Program-made: the position numbers and the translations under genes
Origin: Gnetum montanum
Lineage: Eukaryota > Streptophyta > Gnetopsida > Gnetales > Gnetaceae
Length of the DNA stretch: 54,657 bases
Direction of reading: 5' to 3'
Assembly (NCBI GenBank): GCA_015680685.1
Contig: MNCI01003856.1
Span: 208,214-262,870 of the forward strand
In this document: positions 13,401 through 25,400 of the stretch, piece after piece
Numbering within the stretch: the stretch's first letter is position 1
How the letters are laid out: every line of letters begins with the position of its first letter
The notes under the pieces: model-generated
Databases searched by the model: none
Told to the model about the DNA's origin: nothing
The model's input: the letters and a program-made list of their open reading frames with translations, nothing else

Positions 13401-16400
13401 TGATGGTTTGTATAGTTGGTGTTGCTTTGTAGAACTATCTATAATTTTATGATTGTGATTGATTTAAAGTATTGCTGATGTGTTTGTGTTCATGATGTGC
13501 ATAATATGGTACTGATTTGGCTATTTATCTATGATTAGATTATGGTAATGCATTTGATTGTTGTTGATGTGTTTGTGTGGATGATTTGGTACTGACTGAC
13601 TGATCTATCTATGATTTTATAATTGGGATGGATTTGGGTTGTGTTGATGTGTTCATGACTTATATGATGAATAGCACCTCTTGTATGCATTGGTTGAATG
13701 ATCTGTTGGTGATTGCTTGAATGACCTATTATTCTCTTTGTGATGAAGCTTGAGTTATGCTAATGTGCTGTGTATTACTGTGGATGCATGTACTACACAT
13801 GTACTGCCCACTAATTTGACATCTATTAATGAAATGAATGAGGGGAATGTTAAGTAAAGATGGAGCTGAAGTGTTGTATTGTTTATGAGGTTCCTACTAT
13901 GCTTTGATTATTCATGTGTTCTATGACTTATGTGCATAAGAACATTTTCTTAAACTGATTAGAATATCTCTCTATGAACTGTATGTATCAGTGTGGGTTC
14001 CTCATGTACATGCTTTGTTGGGTGTCGATACAAGTTTTGGATCCATTATCTCTAGATGCTACTGTGAAAATATTAGATATTGAACTGTTAGATGGTAATT
14101 CATACATTGTCTTGATTTGTAAGTTGTTATTGTTATGTCAAGTCAGTCAAGTCATAAGAATGTTATGATTCGTAAGATCAATTACTATTACAAATCATAA
14201 TAAGTGTTAAGTTAGTTACAATGGTGTGTTACAAATCGTAACGAAGTGTTGTGTCGGTTACGGTGAGTCATAACCTTTCATCATGTTAAAAGTCTAACCA
14301 GTACCAAGTCAGTGTGTATTGTTGTAGTTGAAGAAATGCAAGTACAATTGTTCGTAATTAAGGAACAACCTGCTACAACCAAAAGGTCCAAGAGTACAAA
14401 CTTATAAAAGAAGTTATTTGAGGAAAAGAAAAGATTGCCAATTACAAAATTTCTTTATTAAAGATTCTAATGTATTACAAAATTGTGTAAAGCGCTTCCG
14501 AATGATACTACGCTAAACTTTAACATAGTATTGGAGCAAGGAGAAGGCAAGAGATTGAGGAATGAACAAGAATCTACAACAAAAAATAAGAATGAGAATG
14601 TTGAAGATGTGATCAATTCCATATACAATATGACGCTAAAAGAAGAAAAAAATAAGAGTCTCTTAAGATCACCAGTGAACAAGATTGTAGTTACCGACTC
14701 ATAGAAGCTTACAATGAAGGACTATAAAACTTGGGCACAACGAATGAGAATCATCCTATGAGTTAGTGGACTCTGGCATGTTGTTTCATGTGCTAACTTT
14801 AGACTTGATAACGATTGGAAAAGGGAACAACATGGTATGGCCTTAAGCATTCTTTACACCAATATCTATGACAAAGTATCTCAAGATTTAATAATCAAAG
14901 GAACCAACAGCCGATTTGTCATATTTGTAGAAGAAGAGGATATATACTCAAAGATTGCTTGTTCAATCTTAAGAACCCAAAATCCTCTATAGTTCAGCAA
15001 AGAATTATTAGAGAGAACATGGGTTGACAAAGGTGGACCAGAAATAGGAACAATAGTTAAGAGTAATTATGATAGAAATGAAGCAAACTTGCTAAGAGAT
15101 GAAGTGGTCTCAACAATTAAGGGTATTACAAGTCAAGATAAAGCGACCAAGGTTGAACACAATGCCTACGTTGATTCAAGATGTTCCAGACACGTATCAG
15201 GAAATCGTAACCTTTTCCAAAATTTATATACTGTAAATGCTGGTGAAGCTACAACACCTACTGGAGCCATTTGTAAATATAAAGGGAGTGGTGATATCAA
15301 CATAAAAATTGCTGAACAACCAATACAGATTAAAAATGTGTACCCCAGCACTGAAGAGTCATAATCTACTGTCCGTATCTGAATTGGTTAAAGCTGGACA
15401 CAAAATAGTTTTTGAACAAGATCCAAACAAGAATGTAAAATGTGTAATACTAGAAGGTAACTCACAAAAGAAGTTAGAAAAGACAAAAAAAAACAAATGG
15501 AGTATTTAAACTGCATCCAGTAAAAGAGGTGATCTGCTTTGCAACCCATAAAATACAAGATGAAAAGTTGTGGCATGCAAGACTTGGCCATATAAATAGA
15601 AGTTATATGCAAAAGTTGGTATGATCTTCCCATGGGTTACCACAGCTTAACCTAAATCGTGACATGTTTTACAAGTCATGCACTATTGATAAACAGACAA
15701 GAATGGCTTTTCCATGTATAAGGGATATAGCTACAAGAACTAAGTTAGAAATTGTACACTTAGATGTTGACTCGCATAGTAATGCATCTTCGCTAGGAGG
15801 TGCACAATACCTTGTAACCTATATTAATGACTACTCACGGAAGGTGTGGATATGTGTAATCACATTCAAATCAGAAGTTTTTGATACCTTTAAAAAATTT
15901 AAAGCATTGGTGGAAAAAACAAATTGGATTATCAATCATGAAGTTACGAACTGAAAATGGGACAGAGTACATGAACAGAGAATTCCAATAATATCTTAAG
16001 AAAGAAGAAATTTTTCATCAAAAGATGGTTCCCTGCTGCCCAGAACAAAATGGAGTAGATGAGTGTAAAAATAGGACAATTGGTGAAATGGTATGATGTA
16101 TGTTAGCCCAATCCAAATTAGATGATGCCTTATGGGGAGAAGCAATAAGAACTGTAGTTTATATTATTAACAGAAGCCTTACTCTCTATTTGCATTTTGA
16201 CTGTTCGAATACAATGTGGAATGGAAAAAAGCCCAATTTGGGACATTTACAAATCTTTAGCTGTAAAGTATATTATCACATAGTAACACAAACCATATCA
16301 AGCCTAAAAACAAAAAGAAGATATTTCGTAGGATATGGACTTCACACAAAAGGTTATTGGATTTGGAACCCAGAGGAAGAAAAATTGGTAATTACAAGAG

Positions 16401-19400
16401 ATGTGGTGTTTAATGAAGAAGAATTGTTGAAAGACAACCCAATTCACAAGAATCCTACAAATCTTGATTACGATGATGATAATGATTATGATGATGATCG
16501 CACCACTGTAGCTAGCTCCAATTAGCATTACAATGAGGATGTACAAGTCAATCCAATGTTAGGAAATCCTGATCCTCAAGACAATGAACATAATAGTACC
16601 TAAATGATTAAAAGTGCTGGACTTTGGTCAAACTTGGACATTACAAAACCAAGACTTACAAAAATTCAATATAACGAACTTCATCGTAATGATATTATTG
16701 CCAACATTACGATATCTGATAAAGAAGTTTTAAAGACAATTGCTCGAGCCTTTACAATGGTACATTGGAAAAAGGCAATGGAAGCTGAAATCAAAATGAT
16801 GGAAAAGAGAGGAGTATGGGAATTGGTACCTTGTCCAAAAGAAAGACAACCTATTAAAAATTGTTGGGTCTTTACAACCAAACTGAAAGATGATAGAACA
16901 CTACATAAGTTTAAAGTTCGACTGGTTGCCAAAGGATTCTCTCACATTAAAGGAATTGGTTATAAGTAAACATTTGCCCCTACTACACGTATGATGACCT
17001 ATAGGGTAATCATCTCCTTGCCTGCTAAGCTGAAATGGAAAAATCATCAAATTGATGTTAAATCAGCCTTCTTGTATGGAGATTTACAAGAAGAACTTTA
17101 TATGGAGCAGCCTGAGGGAATGGTAAAGGATGAAAGTTGGTATGTAGATTATGAAAGGCTATCTAAACTTGAACGTTACCAATCAACTCTAGAAACAAAA
17201 CAAAAAGATTGTTTATATTATGCCTCAAGGGCTGAAACAAGTATGTTTTGCTTAGCATGAATGATTCTATTAATACACGTACATGTATATACACACATTC
17301 ATTGTTAAGGAACCTGACCAATGGATCAAGTGAAAGGAACATGACCTATAAATTAGGAATAGTAGGTATATCATGGTTGTGTTATTTTAAATAACGACCA
17401 TGTAAAATGTTAGGTATGTTTTTGATGCCTTATTCTTTAGAGTTCTAGAAACTAATAGAACGTAAATGCCATTTGCATGGCTGCAGAAAGGTTGTGTGGT
17501 GACCTTTCGGGGCATCATAAGATAATGCACTAATAAGCCACGAACATAAAATGGAAAAGTTTGCACCACTAATGGCTTGAAAGAGAAGGTGTTTTGCTTG
17601 GTTTTATGTCCTAAACTTTTTTTTTTAAAGATAATGTTCGAGATTAAATTACTGGAAAGATCAAATAAAAATACAAAATACAATTCAAGGCCACTAGCCA
17701 ATGGCCAATTGGACCAAAAGGGGGAAAAGCAAACATCCTTGACTCCAACCTGGCCACTTCCTAGCCCAAACCCCAACAAACCTTAGAGAATCGCCGAAGC
17801 AACACTGACCCTTGACCCTCGTACCAAGACATAATAGATCACAACACCAAACAAAACAAAGGCCAAACAGGCCGAGAGGCAACCAACAAGAAACGCACCC
17901 CCCACCTAGGTGGGATTCCAACACAAACGGGCCTTGCAGACCCCTGAGCCACTACAGGAGCCTCAGCAACGTGTGACATTCGCACTATAGCCGCTCGAGA
18001 ATGTGGAGTATAACCAAGGTATTGCGGTGCAACTCAGAGTCCATGAAATTAGCTGCTTGCTAGAACTCCTACAAGGTGGTTTCACGCCATCCCCGCTCCT
18101 CAACCCACCCCCCACCATCTGGGTGGAAACGCGCAGACGTATGACAGATGTGTCGCTTGAGAACCACCCAAGAGCATGCGTAGTTTATACCCAGCACAAC
18201 ATATGGGCATCTCCCCTCACAAAGCCACTGTTGCACGCTCTACTCCGGTGCCCTATCTAGTTGTCGCTGCCTTTGTTGCTCTTCTTCATGCTCTTGAGTC
18301 CGTTGCATGCGCTTCGTCCACTCCCGCTCCTTGCATGTAGCTTCCTCCTATAGCAACTCCTTGCGAACCTAGCTGTAGATCTCGTCCACCAACTAGGCAC
18401 AGAACTGCTCCGCAAGCAAAGCCTGTTGTCGAAGCAACTCCTACTCCCATTCGTGAAAATGGGTCTCCAGGTTGACCTGCACCTGCAAGAGGGTTTCCTC
18501 CCACCTAGCCTCCCAAGCTTGTAGCTCCTTAGCCTAAGCTACAACCATTGCCTCCTCTGCAACCTGGTTGAGCTACAATACCAGCACATCTGTTCCCGAT
18601 TCTTTGGGCAAAAATGCATCCGCCACGACCATAGGGCCTGAAGTAGCTAACCCTCGAAGGTTGGATCGCTTCCACATGTAGACCACTGCAGGCATCAACC
18701 CAACCCTTGGATAGGAAGACCCAGAAGGACCCACCCTCGACCACACCTCAGCTGCCCCCTGCCAAAGGGCTAAAATAAGCTTGGAATGAAGCCCCCTCTT
18801 CTGTTGTTGCAAGACAACCAGGAAGAAGCGGGACAAGTTGACCTTGAGCTCGAATTTCAAGCATTTGAGGAATGCAAAGTGCAAACTTTGAAGCTTGGAC
18901 CCATTGCTAGACTGGACAAAGAAACGGTTAACTAGCTCAGCGGCCCAAACCCAAACCAGCGACAAAGCAGATTTTGGTACCTACCAACTTTGCATGCGTG
19001 GCACCAGCCCATCAAAGAGCAGGTCAGCATCTTGTAACCCTCGAGCAGTGGGCAGAATAATTTCACTATTTGCCTACGTTGCCAGATACCCAACGATCAT
19101 CATTTCTATCAACGTGATTTCCATGCCCCAGAACTTTGTCCAGTCATCCAACCAATTGGTGAAAAAGGTGTCATCATGGAGGGCTGGGTCACCTATCAGC
19201 TGCGGGAAGATAGAATCCCACCCACACGGCTCGACCAACCCCCAGAGGTCAGTGTGAGCGTGAAACACCACATAGTTTGGTTTGTAGGTCGACGTTACCC
19301 CCATTGCCGCCATGATTTCCCCTCACACTCTTTCAATCCAAGACACAACTTGCACAGGGGGGCAAGGGCATGCATTGCTGTCGAAAAATTTTATGATTTC

Positions 19401-22400
19401 AGACTTTCTAGGCTTCCCATAAAAGTAGCATGGCATTGGAGTTTCCCAAGAGCAATGGAGAGGTAAGCCATCCCATCACGCACCACGTGTATTGCATGTA
19501 AGGGCATTGGAAGGCGAAGTGTAGGATGGTTTCAGACCCACCCTCGCAGAGCAGGCAGGTGGCGTCAATGTTTAGGCTACGCATCCTTAAATAAGCCCGA
19601 ACCAACAAGGCATTGTTTTAGAGGAGCCACAAAAAAACCTTTATTTTTTCTGGCAACCATCCCTGCCAAACCTACTGCCAACCGTGTACCAGTGGGTACA
19701 TTGATTGCATGAGCTGGCATGGCGCAAGCTCCAACCACCCCCATTGTCTGCCATGGTCTCGAGTCGTGCACGCCCATCTGCCAACTAATAGCCGTTGCTG
19801 TCCAATTGTTAGTTCATCTTCAAAACTAGAGACGCCTAGACCCCTTGCTTCTTGAAGGTGCGCAATCTGATCCAACCAACTAGGTGCAACTTGCTCCCTC
19901 CTCTATTGCCCAACCATACAAAATTACGAATGAGCCAATTAACAGCCTGGATCACAGCTCGCAGGGCTGTTGCAACGATGGCCACGAAGTGCACCATTGG
20001 CACAAGCACCCTAGCCACCAACACCAACCGCCCTTTCTGGGTGAGAAAAAGGTTAGCCCAATGTCCCACCCAACCTTCGATTTTCCTCAAAATTGTCCCC
20101 CAAGCAAAAAGTGGGATACCAAGATAGGAATCCTGAGTCGTCTCAAGAGGGAACCCCAACATTTGTGTAACTCAACTCTTAATCTACGCGTCCACATTGA
20201 GGAAGTCGGAAGAGGACTTCTCCTTGTTCACCACCAAACCAAGCTCATCCGCCATCAATGCAAGCGCCTGGTTAATACATTGCACTTGCGGGACCCTAGC
20301 TCAACTGAGAAGCATCATGTCATTAGCATAGTGTTCAACTAGACATTCAACACTTGCAACCATCAGGCCCCTCACCCTTATAGTTGTGCAATAGTACTTC
20401 AGCAGGTCCATAGCGATGACAAAGAGCAACAGCGAAAGAGGGTCCCCTTACCTCAAACCCCTTCTGGGGGACGAGAAACCCAAGAGCTAATCCCCCACAT
20501 CGAAGGAAAAAGCAATTGATGACTGCAAGTGGGTACATAAGCAAATGAACTCTGGGTCAAACCCTTTCTACAGCATAATAATGGTAAGCACCTCCCAGCT
20601 AACTGTATTGTAGGCCTTTGTGATGTCTAACTTGAGACACAATTCAAGGAAATTCGAAAGAAGCAAGTAGTGGAGGAGCTCCTGCATGAGGAGCACATGG
20701 TCCTACAAGACCTACCCCTCAACAAACCTTACCTAGTGATCCCTGACAAATTTTGGCATGATGGGGACCAACCTTCAAATGAGCATCTTGGAGAAAATTA
20801 GGACCAACACATTGTAGACTCCAATGGGTCAGAAGTGAGATAAGGACAAGGCGTCGACCCATTTGGGAATGCAAACAATTCGTGAGTAGTTGATCTCATG
20901 ATGAATCTGTCATCTGGCCAACATTACGTTGAAAGCATCAAGAACATTAGGCCCTACAATATCAAAAAATTCCTTAAAGAACTCGAGGTTCCAACCATTC
21001 GGCCTAGGCACCTTCCCTCTCGACATAGAACCAACAATCTCTTTCAACTCCTGCTAGGTAAACAGACCCAACAATCGGGCATTGTCGCCTTCTTCCAATG
21101 CCCGTTGGACCTGCACAGAGATCGGTATTGTGGGCTAGTTAGCCCAAATCTCCCCCCCAATACTTCGTGAACTCACGGGCAACATCTTTTGGGTCATCCA
21201 CTAGAGCCCCACCATTTGTTAACATCACCTGTCGTTGGCCCATCCCACAAGACTTGGCCGTAGCAAAAAAGAATTTCGTTTGTCTATCACCCTCTCGGAG
21301 CCACTTGATTTGTGATTGTTGTTTCCAATAGATTTCCTCTTCTAAGTCAAGCGCCTACAATTGCATCAGAATGTTCGTTTCGTTGTCCTGCAAATCCTCA
21401 CCAACCTCCTGCCAGTTCTGCGCTTGGGCCAATCTGGCCCTAAGGTTCGTACAACCAATTCGAAAGGAAAATTTATCCTACACTGCCATAGATTTGATAG
21501 CCCACTTCAGGCGTAGGAGGCCCTCCCGAAGAAAATTCCTAGGGTCCCCCTAGCCTGATCGGTAGTCAACCGAAATGTCTTCACCCAAGGGGCGCAACCA
21601 CGGCTTGAGCAACCAAGATGCTTCAAAACGAAATGACCACAGAGCTCGCTTCCTTAGGGACCCAAGGCAACAAATAAGCGACTAGAGATCCAAGGCGACC
21701 CGCTCTTGTCCCGTAACCCGTGCATCCAACCCCAGAATGAGCTCTGAGCTGATCCAAACCCAATCGATTCTAGATAGGACTTGATTGGTGCCTTTACGCC
21801 GGTTGCTCCACATAAATTGACAATGGTTGAACGTTGATGGAGGCGATGTTAGTGTCCGTCCCTTTTGCCCCACAGCTGCCCAATCCTTGCCCCCAACCAT
21901 CACCCTGTGCCCATGAGCAACATCCTTCGCTTGTCGTGCCCCCACACCGCGAACCCTACAGTCAACCTCACGGTGGCCATTTGGCACACTTCCATCAACA
22001 TTCAACCATTTGCACACGCGCACCCCTACCGAGCTGGCTCCACACCCGCTGTCCATAGCCCTAGCTACCCTACGTCGATGCCCTGGCAACCTACCCATAG
22101 CCCCTGCGCCGTTGATAAACGATAGTTGGCGCAGGGTGAGCACTCGGTGTACCCCTATCCCAAAGGGCAAGAATCACCCCAAGATGCCGCCCTGGCCATC
22201 GCCTTTGCAGGGATGCCTAGAAGAACTAGGGCATATTAACAAGGGAACCCTATCGCAAAAGCTTTAGAAAGGTGAAATGTACCCCCATAAGCTTGTGGGG
22301 GTACCTAGATTGGACGAAATACCTCTCCACCAGGACTTTTGCATCCCTCCAAACGCCCTGCAACCCAAACTTCCAGATGTGCACATTGGCAGTCCTAGGG

Positions 22401-25400
22401 ATAGGCCCATGGAAGAACTTAGTCGCGTTTGTCTATGCCCTCGCAGCTGATGCCACAATTTCCCCTTCCGCCTCCACCCCTAGTGCAGTAGCGAACGTCT
22501 GTACAATGACTTCAATTTGTCTACCCTTGTACTACATGGTATCTCCTAGCCAATTGTAGTAGAATTGTTGTGTGAGCAAATTCGGTTCACCTTCTAACCG
22601 TTTGAACATCTCTACCCATCCCATCTATTCCACCAACATCCATAATTCGGGCATGCTGGTGAATTCCAACCACGATGGCTCAAAAAGCAATTGTTGCTCC
22701 ATAGCCACAGTTGTTTCATTCCACAACAGGCGTGCCTCTCGAATCACTGTCGTCGCTGCTGCCCTTGAAAAACCAGCAAGTTCATTCGCTTCCAAAGGAT
22801 CCACAATGTGGCAAGTTTTGCAAAATCCCAGTGAATCCTTGCAGCATGAGATATTGTCTGCCTGCCACACGTCCTGAGAGAACCGACACCCATTTATAAA
22901 GTGTTGAAGCGTTTTGGGGGCCACGTGGCATCGTGGATAGCTATCATCAATCTGTAACCCTGCTCCCGCAATGTGGCCCTCATTGGTACTACTCTGTTCA
23001 TGAGGAGCCACCCAAACACCTTGACCTTCTCAGGGAGACGACCTTTCCAAAGCACCAATCCGCCCTCTTCCGACAAATAAAGGAATTTTATCAATTCCTT
23101 TGGGTGTTGCCCAAGCAAGCCCATTTGTTCAACTATACCCACAAATCAACAAAGGTTTTTCCAAAGCAAGGAGCTATTAGGTGGAGACTCCCATCTCCGA
23201 TATTTCTGTTGTAACATCTGCACCTAGGGCACCCCTCCTACTAAAGGCACCATGTACCTGTTGGACAAGCGGTGCAGGCCCAAGGCCACCTCATCTCCAA
23301 ATTGTAAAATCCCAATGCCCCCCGCCAATTTATGTCACACTGTCACTCACCACGACACCAAGTGCATCTTCCTGCCCCCTTTGTTGCCTAACCCCACAAA
23401 CTCCCTCACAATCCTGTTGATTTTATGTATGACCGTGGCCAGTGGTGTGGCCATAGATGCCGCAAACTGAGTAATGGCCATCAAAACCATCGTTGCAAGC
23501 ACCAACTTCCCCTTCCAAGACAAAAAACGGCTAGTCCAAAGCATGGTCCTGCGTTGCACCTCCTCCACCAATCCTTTCCAAGTCTACTGCCTGTTCCAGT
23601 AAAAAATAGACATGCCGAGGTAGGTATCTGAGGCATTGCCTGGTAGAATACCTAGCGTCTGTACAATCTTGGCCCCACACTGGCCCGTCGGTGTGGAGGC
23701 AATAAATGGTAGATTTCCTTTATTCACTTCTAGGCCAACTTCGCGTTGCATCCGTGCCATTGCCCATAAGAGCGCCATAGCATGTGGCACTGCAGCCCTA
23801 GAGAACACCATCATGTCATCCGCATAATGTGCCACCAAACTATGTACCCTAGCAACCTGGAGTCCCTGAACCCCTTCAACAAGGTAGTAGCCTTGGAACA
23901 GATCCATGACAATGATAAAGAGGAGTGGTGAAAGCGGATCTCCTTGCCTCAAACCACACCCTGTGCCCATGAATCCGCAGAGCTTCTCGTCAATGTCCAG
24001 AAAGTACCACCCATTGTGTTGTATTTGAATACATAAATTGACAAACTTGGCATCAAACCCTTTCTCCAGCATCATTGTCCTCATTGTCACCCAACTGACC
24101 GTGTCATAGGCCTTGGTGATGTCAAGCTTAGTGCACATTCTAGGAAATCTCGCCACCCGGACCAAGTGCAAAATCTCCTGCAATAACAACATTTGGTCCT
24201 ATAGAAAACATCCTTTAATAAATCCAGCCTAATGCTCCCCAACCAACTTCCCCATAGGTGGTGCGAGGCACCCAACCAGCATCTTGAAAAAGACTCGCAA
24301 AAGAGTATTGCACACCCCAATGCGCTGGAAATGTCCCAAAGTAGATGGGTTGGGGACCTTGGGCAACAACACCACCCTTAAGCAATTGATTTCTCTCCTA
24401 ACCTACTACCATCTAAGCATACTATTGTACACATCCAATAGATTGGGCACCAAGATATCTTCATATTCCCTAAAAAATTCAATCAACCACCCATTGGGTC
24501 TCAGAACCGTGTTAGCCTGCATGGATTTTAGAGCCCTTGACAGCTCCTCCTGCGAGAAACGACGCATCAACTGTAAGTTGTCCGCTTGTGTGAGGACCTG
24601 TGGGATTTGTAGCAAATTATGTTGTTTGGCTTACCACCTCTAGATGTCCCCAAAAAACTCTTACAGGGCTCCTAGCCCCCTCCTGCTACTTTGTGGGCAT
24701 CCCCCACCAATGTTCTCAAGCAGGCCTTGGAGCTTGTTCTTGTGAGCTTGATTGTGTTTGGCTGTGGCAAAGAAGAAGCATGTGTGCTTGTTCCATTCTT
24801 GTTACCAAGTCACCCTTAACCTCTGTCGCTGGTAACTCTCCTCCTCCTGATCTAGCTCATGTAGCTCTCTAAGCAACTCCTACTCTTTGATATCCCAAGC
24901 CTCCCCCGCTTCCTGTAGCTGTTGGATCACCCGCAATTCCTCCTGCACATGTTGCCTATACCCCCAGAAGCTATACCCGTCATTTGTTGCTTTGGCTTTG
25001 ATGCAGAGTTTGAGGGTGCACAGACCATCACTCAAGAACTGCCAAGGCTCCTATGTCCCATTATAGTTTTGCCAAATATTAGCCACCATTGGTTTTAGCC
25101 AAGCTTTATCCAACTAGGCCCACTCGAACCAGAATGGCCGAGGCACCCAACCCCCCTCTAACTTGATGTGACACATGATACACCGGTGATCAGAGGCTTG
25201 CCGCTCTTGCCTCTCCGTCGTGATTTGGAATTCCATCATGAGGCCCTCACTCACCCATATTCAGTTGATCTGGGACTAGACATGATCCAAGCCCCTTCGA
25301 CGATTACTCCAAGTGAATTTACAACCCAGGATCTCCAGGTCAGTCACCTCATATTGACACAGGAATTCGACACATGCCTCAGCCCTCGGAGGATCAGTGC

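Noticed and set aside
21682-22170. 162-residue open frame on the minus strand as an independent gene
   Set aside because: Its C-terminal part is LINE1 endonuclease ([18 protein letters not shown]) and its N-terminal part overlaps the LINE1/LINE2 junction in a frame unrelated to block X.
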